Below, in pieces: positions 5,433 to 11,651 of a stretch of 11,651 nucleotides of DNA. Made by a program: the position numbers and the translations under genes. The notes beneath the pieces were generated by a model, which saw nothing but the letters and a program-made list of their open reading frames with translations, searched no databases and was not told the DNA's origin. Each line of letters starts with the position of its first letter. The first letter of the stretch is position 1. Source of the stretch: Sporomusaceae bacterium (lineage in GTDB: Bacteria > Bacillota > Negativicutes > DSM-13327); NCBI GenBank assembly GCA_027492445.1, contig JAPUES010000155.1, forward strand, positions 1 to 11,651, read 5' to 3'.

Positions 5433-7430
5433 TTATACTTTAAATTGATTGACAACCTGTTGTAATTCTTGGGCAATGACCAGCATACTGTGGGTGGCTG
5501 TTGTCATTTCTTCTGTGGATGCTGATTGTTCTTCTGTGGCACCACTCACGTTTTCTACTTGCCCTGCTGTAATCGTACTGACCTTTTCGATATCCTGTAC
5601 TGACGTAATAATATGCTGACTGCCAGCATCCATTTCCCTAGCAACAGAGGATATTTTAGCTACTTGCATGGAAACATCTTCAATCATAGCAGTGATTTTT
5701 TTAAAGGCAGCGCCAGCAGTGACCACTACTTCTGTACCGACTTTTACTTCCTCTTTGCCTTCGGTCATGGCTATCACAGCTTTCTTGGTATCCTCTTGAA
5801 TTCCACTGATTAGATTTCCAATTTTTTCGGTGGACTCTTGGGATTGTTCGGCTAATTTGCGAACTTCTTCTGCCACGACAGCAAATCCTTTGCCCTGTTC
5901 ACCCGCCCGAGCTGCCTCAATGGCGGCATTCAAAGCCAAGAGGTTGGTTTGGCTGGCAATCCCTGCAATCGCAACCACAATTTCGCCAATTTCCCCAGAA
6001 CGTTCCCCTAGCTTTTCAACAACTTGAGCAGAATGACTGACGGCAGTTTCAATGGAGTGCATTTGAGTGACTGCTCTTTCAACGGCCTTACCCCCATCTT
6101 TAGAAGCAACGGACATCGCATTAGACATGGTCGCTGATGTGGTTGCATTAGTTGCCACATCAGCAATACCAGCAATCATTTCTTCAATCACACTGGTAGT
6201 TTGTTGAATGGCTATCGACTGTTTTTCCACTCCATTGGCAACTTCTTGAATGGCACTCGTTACCTGATCGGCCGCCATCGAGGAGATTTGAGAACTTCCT
6301 TTTAATGTTTCAGCGGCCCCAGCCACCTCATTTCCCAATCGACTTAGCTGTATAACCACTGTTTTTAGCTGTGCTATCATTTTATTAAAACCAATGGCCA
6401 GTGTTCCAATTTCATCATTGGTTGTTACCTTTACCACCTGTGTTAAATCACCATTGGTGACTTGAGAAACAACCTTAGCTAATTCATTCAGGGGACTAAC
6501 CATTTTTTCGACGATATAGCGTGTTGCCCCAATCACCAGAATCAACATTACTAAAGAAATCACGCCGACTGTGGCAATAATTTTATTTCTTGCCACATCG
6601 ACCACTTCACTATTCTTACCAGAAAAGATTACGCCAATTGGTTTATTGTCTGGCCCTAACAGTGGCATATATGCTACAACGAAATCTTTTCCCAAAATAT
6701 CCGTTCTACCTGTATATTTCTGTTCTTGTTTTAACACTAAATCTGCAATTTTTTCATTTAATTTTGTACCAATAATTCTTTGCCCATCTTTCATAATGGT
6801 ACTAGCAATACGAGTATCACCTAAAAACAATGTAAAATCGGTAGCAAACATGGCCTTGGCTTTATCTACAATCGCATCATTACCAACGACATAGCCCGCT
6901 GAAACAACGCCAACTATCTTACCTGCTGCATTTTTCACAGGTACTCCTGCCCGCGCCGAAAGTTTCACTACTGTACCTGGTTCAATCGCTGCAAAGGTCG
7001 TTCCTTGGAGGGCTTTGACAACGTTGGTCTGATTCTTAACACTATCACCTTTCTTACTTGGCTCATGAGTACGGGCAATTACATTTCCCTGCTCATCTGT
7101 GACGGTTACAAAATTAATTTTAGCCTCTTTTGCAAGAGGTACTAAATAAGCAAGAATCTCATCTGTATTTTTTTCTTCGATTGCCTTAGCGACACCAGGA
7201 TGATCGGCAAAGAGAGTTGCATAATTAGTAGCCTGCTCCTTGGTCTCTTCTAATATGAGCTGGAATCCTTCCATCCCTTTGACGACATTCTCTTTTGCCT
7301 CTTGATTGGTATACTCTGTGAATAAATACAAGGTTGGACCTAATGTAAATACAACAGCCATTACAATCAGCAGCAATACATATAGAATTAATTTCTTTTT
7401 AATTGACGTTTGTCCGCCAGCTCTATTCAT
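5433..7430 (-). CDS. Methyl-accepting chemotaxis protein with periplasmic Cache sensor
   Basis: A 665-residue inner-membrane receptor that passes ligand signals to CheA/CheW and the flagellar motor or a related pathway. There is a first membrane segment at 14-37, then an extracytoplasmic region of about 245 residues resembling a Cache_3/Cache_2-type sensor (VTVTDEQGNVIAR; later FVVAYMPLLGPDNKPIGVIFSGK). A second membrane segment is at 284-303, a HAMP linker at about 305-357, and a long coiled-coil signalling domain has the highly conserved hairpin NAAIEAARAGEQGKGFAVVA around N501-A519. Cache domains often bind amino or organic acids; the ligand here is unknown. The C-terminus (QQVVNQFKV) lacks a CheR-tethering pentapeptide. 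The ATG at 7430 is chosen because GGGGGA (7438-7443) sits 7 bases upstream; an in-frame TTG at 7445 would add five residues but lacks a site. It appears monocistronic, with its own terminator. No flagellar or che genes are nearby, so it is an orphan receptor. Confidence 0.95.
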   Translation of the reverse strand: MNRAGGQTSIKKKLILYVLLLIVMAVVFTLGPTLYLFTEYTNQEAKENVVKGMEGFQLILEETKEQATNYATLFADHPGVAKAIEEKNTDEILAYLVPLAKEAKINFVTVTDEQGNVIARTHEPSKKGDSVKNQTNVVKALQGTTFAAIEPGTVVKLSARAGVPVKNAAGKIVGVVSAGYVVGNDAIVDKAKAMFATDFTLFLGDTRIASTIMKDGQRIIGTKLNEKIADLVLKQEQKYTGRTDILGKDFVVAYMPLLGPDNKPIGVIFSGKNSEVVDVARNKIIATVGVISLVMLILVIGATRYIVEKMVSPLNELAKVVSQVTNGDLTQVVKVTTNDEIGTLAIGFNKMIAQLKTVVIQLSRLGNEVAGAAETLKGSSQISSMAADQVTSAIQEVANGVEKQSIAIQQTTSVIEEMIAGIADVATNATTSATMSNAMSVASKDGGKAVERAVTQMHSIETAVSHSAQVVEKLGERSGEIGEIVVAIAGIASQTNLLALNAAIEAARAGEQGKGFAVVAEEVRKLAEQSQESTEKIGNLISGIQEDTKKAVIAMTEGKEEVKVGTEVVVTAGAAFKKITAMIEDVSMQVAKISSVAREMDAGSQHIITSVQDIEKVSTITAGQVENVSGATEEQSASTEEMTTATHSMLVIAQELQQVVNQFKV

Positions 7431-7542
7431 TATACTGTCCCCCAAAATTTATAAGTTCTCTTTTTATTCGTTACATAATTCTCCATATTATGCTAAAAAT
7501 CCTTTATTATCTTAAGATCCATAACTCTCCATCAGTATTTTT

Positions 7543-8001
7543 TTAGCAACACACATCAATGACTTGTCCACCTGTAATTTCACATAAGCGATCAGGGCTG
7601 ACGGGTAGGGCGGAATTGGCAGTACCAGCGGCAGCGTAAACAATCTCAAAATCCCAAAGGCTTTGGTCTAGGTATAAAGGTATCTCTGTGGTGAGTCCTA
7701 CTGGCGATACGCCACCTGGTGGGAATCCGGTAGAATCGGCCACCGTCTGGGCATCGGCAAAACGGACTTTCTTAGCCCCTAAGACTTTGCTTAACTTCTT
7801 GGTATTTATTTTTTTATCCCCGCAGGTTACAACCAGCAATGGGTTGGTATCGGCGAGAAATACTAAGGTCTTGGCAATTTGTGCTGGCGCTACTCCAAGA
7901 GCCTCGGCAGCAAGTTCTGAGGTATGAGTGCTTTGATCAAATAAGATGATTTCTAAATCCGGAAATGGTGTGAGAAAAGCTTTGACTCGTTCAAGTGGCA
8001 T
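7543..8001 (-). CDS. YbaK/EbsC-family aminoacyl-tRNA deacylase-like protein
   Basis: A 152-residue protein of the YbaK/ProX/EbsC fold, the family that hydrolyses mischarged tRNAs such as Cys-tRNA(Pro) in trans. Seen in the sequence: SELAAEALGVAPAQIAKTLVF near the N-terminus, with the family's conserved lysine; a strand LLVVTCGDKKINTKKL; the glycine-rich PPGGVSPVGL loop characteristic of the family; and the C-terminal AAGTANSALPVSPDRL segment. Length is normal. The ATG at 8001 is preferred over an upstream in-frame ATG at 8025 because a perfect AAGGAGG (8010-8016) lies 8 bases before it. That site overlaps the stop codon of the upstream dehydrogenase gene, so translation is probably coupled. 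The exact tRNA substrate cannot be told. EbsC-like members outside Proteobacteria are often uncharacterised. Confidence 0.9.
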   Translation of the reverse strand: MPLERVKAFLTPFPDLEIILFDQSTHTSELAAEALGVAPAQIAKTLVFLADTNPLLVVTCGDKKINTKKLSKVLGAKKVRFADAQTVADSTGFPPGGVSPVGLTTEIPLYLDQSLWDFEIVYAAAGTANSALPVSPDRLCEITGGQVIDVCC

Positions 8002-8009
8002 ATAAAATT

Positions 8010-8016
8010 CCTCCTT
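8010..8016 (-). promoter_or_regulatory. Ribosome binding site overlapping the dehydrogenase stop codon
   Basis: AAGGAGG on the minus strand, 8 bases before the ATG at 8001. It overlaps the TAA (8017-8015) of the upstream gene by two bases. It decides the start of the YbaK-family gene and supports translational coupling with the dehydrogenase. Confidence 0.85.
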
Positions 8017-8761
8017 ACGGTTCATAAATCATTTTTCTGGTCATACCGCCATCAATCACTAGATTTTCACCATTGATGAAGTCATTTTTTTCATCTGTGA
8101 AAAACAAACAGGCCTGGGCAATATCCTCTGGTTTGCCTACGCGGTTGGCCGGATGTTGACGATGGTCGATAGTACGAAGTGTATCATATTTTTGGGTTTC
8201 AATCCAGCCTGGGCTAAGGGAATTCACTCGAATGTTTGTCCCACTTAAAGATACTGCTAGGGCATGGGTTAGGGAAAAAACTCCTCCTTTCGAGGCCGCA
8301 TAAGCTTCCGTATCCCCTTCTGACATTTTCTGTCTCGTGGACGTAATATTGATAATCCTGCCGTAGGCCGTCTTAGGATTACACTTTATAAATTCCTTAC
8401 TGCAAAAGAACATGGAGCGTAGGTTCACATTCATTATCCTATCCCAATCCCTTAACGCCATATCACAAATTGATTTATGTTCAAAAATCCCTGCATTATT
8501 AATTAATATATCAATTTTATGAACAGTACTTAGGATATATTGCATCATTTTTTCAATTGCTGAAACGTCCTCGAGATCTATTTTATAATAAGAACCTTTC
8601 CCGTTTACTTCTTTGATTCTTTCCTGTAAGATTGCACCAGCTTCCTCGTCATTGTCACAAAAAATTACAGTAGCCCCTTGCCTACAATATTCCAAGGTAA
8701 TGGCTTTACCGATTCCTTTAGCGCCACCCGTTACTAAAACAATTTTATTGCTATAATCCAT
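8015..8761 (-). CDS. Short-chain dehydrogenase/reductase (SDR), classical type
   Basis: A 248-residue cytoplasmic NAD(P)-dependent oxidoreductase with a Rossmann fold. Numbered from the ATG at 8761: cofactor motif TGGAKGIG at 11-18; an acidic residue (D36) at the end of the second strand, which usually means NAD(H) preference; NNAG at 88-91; catalytic S141, Y154 and K158 (YAASK); and the PG motif in SLSPGWIET after the sixth strand. Length matches classical SDRs. The C-terminal NGENLVIDGGMT is also typical. The substrate cannot be inferred; similar proteins are often named glucose 1-dehydrogenase or 3-oxoacyl-ACP reductase without evidence. The ATG at 8761 has GAGGTG at good spacing, whereas a TTG two codons upstream would be too close to that site. 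It is first in a two-gene unit with the YbaK-like gene. Confidence 0.93.
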   Translation of the reverse strand: MDYSNKIVLVTGGAKGIGKAITLEYCRQGATVIFCDNDEEAGAILQERIKEVNGKGSYYKIDLEDVSAIEKMMQYILSTVHKIDILINNAGIFEHKSICDMALRDWDRIMNVNLRSMFFCSKEFIKCNPKTAYGRIINITSTRQKMSEGDTEAYAASKGGVFSLTHALAVSLSGTNIRVNSLSPGWIETQKYDTLRTIDHRQHPANRVGKPEDIAQACLFFTDEKNDFINGENLVIDGGMTRKMIYEP

Positions 8762-8809
8762 CCTCAATCACCTCAGTAGTTTCCGTTTTATTAAACATGC
8801 TTCTATAAT

Positions 8810-8838
8810 ATTATACACTTTAATAATAAGCGGGTAAC
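8810..8838 (-). promoter_or_regulatory. Probable promoter of the SDR-YbaK unit
   Basis: On the minus strand a perfect TATAAT (8815-8810) lies about 49 bases before the SDR start codon. A weak -35-like GTTACC (8838-8833) sits 17 bp upstream of it. The position between the ferredoxin-operon hairpin and the SDR gene fits an independent promoter. Confidence 0.5.
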
Positions 8839-8852
8839 TATTTTATATCATA

Positions 8853-8901
8853 AATAATCTCTGCTACGGGAATCATAGAGCTTCCCATAGCAGAGATTAT
8901 T
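8853..8901. terminator. Long hairpin ending the oxidoreductase operon
   Basis: A perfect 14-bp stem (8853-8866 with 8888-8901, AATAATCTCTGCTA and its complement) plus an inner 5-bp stem (8868-8872 with 8882-8886) follows the last oxidoreductase gene by about 8 bases on the minus strand. The minus-strand tail ATTTATGATA is only moderately U-rich, and the plus-strand tail TATTTTCTTT is more so. It is probably a terminator and mRNA 3'-end stabiliser. Confidence 0.7.
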
Positions 8902-8908
8902 ATTTTCT

Positions 8909-9175
8909 TTATAGTGGTTTTTTCTCAATGCGAATGGCACAATCGGGGCAAACCATTTGGCACATCCCACAAACAATGCAGCCTTCCATTCTCGGCTGAA
9001 CTCTTGGCGTACCATAGACGCCAAGCTCACTAGACCACTCGATTACTTTGGTTGGACATTTTTGTATGCAAAGGCCGCAACCCTTGCACAAACCAGGAAA
9101 TCCGAGCCATATTCCTTTTTCATTATCATAACGTACAGATTTCCATTCTGTTTTTAATTCTTCTGGTTTACCCAT
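8909..9175 (-). CDS. 2-oxoacid:ferredoxin oxidoreductase delta subunit, 2x[4Fe-4S] ferredoxin
   Basis: An 88-residue ferredoxin-like electron-transfer subunit of the KorD/VorD type, which relays electrons from the thiamine-diphosphate subunit to external ferredoxin. Two classical cluster motifs are present: C30-x2-C33-x2-C36-x3-C40-P and C66-x2-C69-x2-C72-x3-C76-P, with an additional C79. The N-terminal part (about 1-28) is a short lead typical of delta subunits. The ATG at 9175 overlaps the end of the gamma gene by 8 bases and has an AAGGAG site inside the gamma coding region, so synthesis is coupled. In many kor operons delta comes first. Here it is last, directly before the operon's 3' hairpin. 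Confidence 0.93.
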   Translation of the reverse strand: MGKPEELKTEWKSVRYDNEKGIWLGFPGLCKGCGLCIQKCPTKVIEWSSELGVYGTPRVQPRMEGCIVCGMCQMVCPDCAIRIEKKPL

Positions 9176-9902
9176 GTTTTTCTCCTTTTAACAAGCTTTC
9201 TAGTAGTTCATAGCCCCGTGCCAAGGCCTTTTTATTTAAGTCTCGCAGTTTTGGATTCTTCTTAAATTTTTCTCCAAGTTTTTCCTCTAGTGCATTTTCA
9301 ATTGCTGCAAGAGGTAAAATCTTGGTAGCAGCAATGACGGCCCCAAGAATCATAATATTAAAGACCCGGGGGCTTAATTCTTCTTGAGCAATATCATTGG
9401 CAGGAATTGAGATGATATGTTTCACATTCCGTGGAAGATTCTTCTCCGTTACTTCTGTTTCATGGTAATAGGCGCAGCTTCTATTATCACCAACATCTTC
9501 TTCCCTTATTTTCACTTCTTCTTTATCTGTCGGACAAGGGGGGGTGCTTTCAAAATATTGAAGTCCTATAATTTGATCATTGACCTGGGATGCTTCAATT
9601 AAAGAGTTATCATAAATATAAATGGTATCTTTACCAGCATGATGACTGGTGCGTGCAATAGCCCTTGAACTTAAAGCAATTAGAATATCTGCCAATTCAA
9701 ATTTAGGTGCTCCAATTTTGTTACCAGCCTCTGTGATTTGTAAATAGGCCATGGAAATACCGCCACGTTGCTCTACGCCAAAGTTTGGAATATATAGTGC
9801 TTCTTTGCCTTCACTATTGGCAGCTTCTGCAAGAATTTCAGCAATGGACTGAATTCCTTGCCCACCTTCCCCAGCAAGCAATATTTTAAGTATGGTTTGC
9901 AT
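9168..9902 (-). CDS. 2-oxoacid:ferredoxin oxidoreductase gamma subunit
   Basis: A 244-residue KorC/VorC-type subunit that helps bind coenzyme A and completes the enzyme. It starts ILKILLAGEGGQG, with the family's GxGGQG motif at 11-16, followed by PNFGVEQRGGIS (39-50), also typical. The C-terminal part (FNIMILGAVIAA) matches family ends. The protein is longer than the roughly 180-190 residues usual for gamma subunits. The excess is an acidic, cysteine-containing stretch at about 115-157 (including PPCPTDKEEVKIREEDVG). The start is set at the ATG at 9902, which has AAGGAGG (9909-9915) 6 bases upstream. A longer reading frame to 10172 exists, but it merely runs inside the beta gene. The gene overlaps beta by 17 bases. 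Confidence 0.92.
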   Translation of the reverse strand: MQTILKILLAGEGGQGIQSIAEILAEAANSEGKEALYIPNFGVEQRGGISMAYLQITEAGNKIGAPKFELADILIALSSRAIARTSHHAGKDTIYIYDNSLIEASQVNDQIIGLQYFESTPPCPTDKEEVKIREEDVGDNRSCAYYHETEVTEKNLPRNVKHIISIPANDIAQEELSPRVFNIMILGAVIAATKILPLAAIENALEEKLGEKFKKNPKLRDLNKKALARGYELLESLLKGEKHG

Positions 9903-10674
9903 TGTTTGCCTCCTTAGTCCCTGGAACTTTGATTTCTCCAACTTTGAAGTAGGATGCCATATCCTTTTCAAGAAACTTCCAGGTTTGTTCTGCATTGGTC
10001 CGCCAATTCGTTGGGCAAGAAGAAAGGGCTTCAATAAAAGACAACCCTCGTCCAGCAATTTGATTTTCAAGGCCTTTGCGGATAAATTTGGTGAGTTGCT
10101 TGACATTAGACATGGTTCCCCGTGCGATATAGGCTCCTTCCTGGCTAATAGCAGCCACCATTTCCGGGCCAAGAACGGGTGGCCCCGAGTGTTCTACGTC
10201 TTTACCATAGGGGCTGGTTTCAGTAATTTGCCCTGGCAGTGTCGTAGGCGCCATTTGTCCTCCGGTCATAGCATAGTTGGCGTTATTGACAAGAATAATA
10301 GTAATTTTCTCATTACGAATAGCAGCATTGACTAAATGCTGACTACCAATGGCATAGCCACCCCCATCCCCCATATAGGCAATGCCCACAATTTCTGGCG
10401 TTGCACGTTTGGCTCCGGCTATAAAGGGTGTTGTTCGACCATGATGGGTTTGTATACAATCTGTATTAAAAAAGTTCCAGCTTAATAAGCAGCAGCCAAT
10501 ATCACAACCATACACCACTTTGTCGGCAATGTTTAGTTCATCGATGGCCTGCCCTAAGCATTTTAGGACAATACCATGACCACAGCCCGGACAAAAATTA
10601 TGGGGTTTGGTCGCCTCTAACCAAGAACTTGGAAAGGCTGGTTGAAAAATTTCTCCTACTTTTACATCTTGCAT
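9886..10674 (-). CDS. 2-oxoacid:ferredoxin oxidoreductase beta subunit, thiamine-diphosphate binding
   Basis: A 262-residue KorB/VorA-type catalytic subunit, where the 2-oxoacid is decarboxylated on thiamine diphosphate. The cofactor motif is visible as GDGGGYAIG (102-110) running to NNANYAMTGGQ (130-140). Cysteines suited to a [4Fe-4S] cluster are C28 and C31 (CPGCGHG), C61 or C62 (DIGCC) and C220 (SSCPTNW). Length is within the family's usual range. The start codon follows the alpha stop by 4 bases, with AAAGGGTG as the binding site, indicating coupling. The 2-oxoglutarate and branched-chain 2-oxoacid enzymes share this architecture, so the substrate is left open. The separate alpha, beta, gamma and delta subunits argue against a single-chain pyruvate enzyme. 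Confidence 0.94.
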   Translation of the reverse strand: MQDVKVGEIFQPAFPSSWLEATKPHNFCPGCGHGIVLKCLGQAIDELNIADKVVYGCDIGCCLLSWNFFNTDCIQTHHGRTTPFIAGAKRATPEIVGIAYMGDGGGYAIGSQHLVNAAIRNEKITIILVNNANYAMTGGQMAPTTLPGQITETSPYGKDVEHSGPPVLGPEMVAAISQEGAYIARGTMSNVKQLTKFIRKGLENQIAGRGLSFIEALSSCPTNWRTNAEQTWKFLEKDMASYFKVGEIKVPGTKEANNANHT

Positions 10675-10678
10675 TTCA

Positions 10679-11651
10679 TCACCCTTTCCGGGAAAGCAGA
10701 TTTGTCGTTTCCCGATATACTTCTTCTGTGGTAATACCTAAACCTGGTCGTAATATGCTGGTAATGGGAATGGTAAGTCCATATAATGCTTCGGTAATCA
10801 TTTTGTAAAGCTGTCCTTGAGCTGATTCAAATAAAATGATTTGCTTAGCCTTTTGAACGGCTTCTCGTAATTCCTTCACTGGGAAAGGACGAATGGTGAT
10901 AGGGCGAAAATACCCTACTTTTTTCCCTTCACTTTGAAAGGTGGTACAGGCCGCCACGCAAGAACGACTAACAATGCCATGACTAATGACAACCGTATCC
11001 GCATCTTCACACCAGCGCGTATCCCATTCCACAACATTGGGGGTCATAGCATCGTAATCTTGAATATGGGCCTTTAGAATATCATATAGTTCTTCTTCTG
11101 TATTATAAGTATTGCGGTGATGCTTATAGCCTTCTGTTCCAGCCTTTCCAGCCATAGAATAAGGCGCTACAAATTCCATTCCTTCTTGTTCTGGATCATA
11201 GATCATTAAGGACTCTCGCATTTTCCCTTGGTATCCATCACCAAGAACATAGGTTGGAAAGCGATATTTCCAAGCAGTATTAAAGGATTTGATGGTGTAA
11301 TCAAAGAGTTCTTGATGACTAGCTGTAGAATAGACTACCCGGAAGCCTTCCCCATTGCCACCAAAAGCCGTTAATGTGGTTTCTTGTTGTCCGTAGATAA
11401 CGGTTGCGGTAGAAGGCCCGCCACGCTGCTGAATGACAAACACAATGGGAATTCTCATCATTTCCGCCATTGACATGGGTTCTTGCATCAATACATTACC
11501 TGGCCCTGATGTACTGGTGAACGCTCTTTTCCCTGTCATAACCGCACCTAATGTATAATATCCTGCCGAAAGTTCATCTTCCGTCTGCAAAAATAGCTTG
11601 TTATACTTTGGAGCATACTTAGTCCAATATTGCATTACTTCCGTCTGGGGA
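10679..11651 (-). CDS. 2-oxoacid:ferredoxin oxidoreductase alpha subunit (KorA/VorB type), N-terminus cut by window edge
   Basis: The reading frame is open to the right edge and begins there with PQTEVMQYW, which matches the internal (Y)PITPQTE motif of alpha subunits. The methionine at 11635 is therefore not the start, and some 20-40 N-terminal residues are outside the window. The pyrimidine-binding domain is seen in FLQTEDELSAGYYTLGAVMTGKR and FTSTSGPGNVLMQEP, and further family features in VIQQRGGPSTAT. A second domain follows (DTVVISHGIVSRSC, then ILFESAQGQLYKMI), and the protein ends in RKG. With beta it forms the catalytic heterodimer. It is the first visible gene of the operon, and other genes may precede it. 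Resemblance is to the 2-oxoglutarate / 3-methyl-2-oxobutanoate branch; the substrate is not determined. Confidence 0.93.
   Translation of the reverse strand, partial: PQTEVMQYWTKYAPKYNKLFLQTEDELSAGYYTLGAVMTGKRAFTSTSGPGNVLMQEPMSMAEMMRIPIVFVIQQRGGPSTATVIYGQQETTLTAFGGNGEGFRVVYSTASHQELFDYTIKSFNTAWKYRFPTYVLGDGYQGKMRESLMIYDPEQEGMEFVAPYSMAGKAGTEGYKHHRNTYNTEEELYDILKAHIQDYDAMTPNVVEWDTRWCEDADTVVISHGIVSRSCVAACTTFQSEGKKVGYFRPITIRPFPVKELREAVQKAKQIILFESAQGQLYKMITEALYGLTIPITSILRPGLGITTEEVYRETTNLLSRKG

Noticed and set aside
5613..6894. Several plus-strand frames inside the chemotaxis receptor gene
   Set aside because: Antisense shadows; the minus-strand protein has full domain structure across the whole stretch.
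7431..7445. TTG start of the chemotaxis receptor at 7445
   Set aside because: The ATG at 7430 has a GGGGGA site at 7 bases; the TTG has none and overlaps that site.
7508..7518. 10-bp palindrome ATCTTAAGAT in the receptor leader region
   Set aside because: Short and AT-rich. Palindromes of this size are expected by chance and it aligns with no promoter element.
8762..8767. TTG start of the SDR gene at 8767
   Set aside because: It is only about one base from the GAGGTGA site. The ATG at 8761 has normal spacing.
8848..9030. 60-codon minus-strand reading frame overlapping the ferredoxin gene
   Set aside because: It lies in another frame of the 2x[4Fe-4S] ferredoxin gene and runs through the operon's terminal hairpin. 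No family resemblance or ribosome binding site.
9903..10172. N-terminal extension of the gamma subunit frame to a methionine at 10172
   Set aside because: The extension lies wholly within the beta gene in another frame and resembles nothing. The ATG at 9902 has an ideal AAGGAGG and matches the family start.
9892..10335. Plus-strand 147-codon frame across the beta gene
   Set aside because: Antisense to a conserved thiamine-diphosphate enzyme subunit. The translation resembles no family.

Overview
The window is AT-rich DNA from a low-GC, anaerobic bacterium of the Bacillota. The style of Cas9, the 2-oxoacid:ferredoxin oxidoreductase operon and the strong AAGGAGG-type ribosome binding sites fit Negativicutes or a neighbouring clostridial group, but that placement is inference from protein resemblance. 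All recognised protein genes lie on the minus strand, so transcription runs from right to left.

Left part (1-4133): the upstream end of a type II (probably II-A) CRISPR-Cas locus. A complete cas9 (1320 codons, all RuvC and HNH catalytic residues present) ends at the left edge, where its stop codon overlaps an ATG that is probably the start of cas1. Between cas9 and the next gene, on the opposite strand, lies a clear tracrRNA gene. Its near-consensus promoter has its -35 box between the cas9 Shine-Dalgarno and the cas9 ATG. The RNA has an anti-repeat, the GTTAAAATAAGG signature, two adjacent nexus-type hairpins (one with a UUCG loop) and two terminal hairpins. No CRISPR array is in the window; it probably lies to the left, beyond cas1/cas2.

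Regulatory island (4134-5432): a WYL-domain HTH regulator converges on the tracrRNA gene. In front of it is a 43-bp dyad with 19-bp arms that covers its own predicted -10 box, so it looks autoregulated. The core TTATGTTA of this dyad recurs, in the same register to the -10 box, in the tracrRNA promoter. This suggests, without proving it, that the regulator controls the CRISPR locus. The remaining 300 bp hold no protein gene but contain a TATAAT box, a stem-loop with a perfect 14-bp core, and a bidirectional terminator, which together could form an undescribed plus-strand small RNA of about 155 nt.

Middle part (5433-8761): a methyl-accepting chemotaxis protein with a Cache-type periplasmic sensor, then a two-gene unit of a short-chain dehydrogenase/reductase and a YbaK/EbsC-family deacylase, translationally coupled.

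Right part (8853-11651): the 3' part of an operon for a four-subunit 2-oxoacid:ferredoxin oxidoreductase in the order alpha (cut by the window edge), beta, gamma, delta (2x[4Fe-4S] ferredoxin). The genes overlap or nearly touch, and the operon ends in a long hairpin. The enzyme would decarboxylate a 2-oxoacid (2-oxoglutarate or a branched-chain oxoacid) to its acyl-CoA and reduce ferredoxin, as is typical of anaerobic amino-acid or TCA-branch metabolism.
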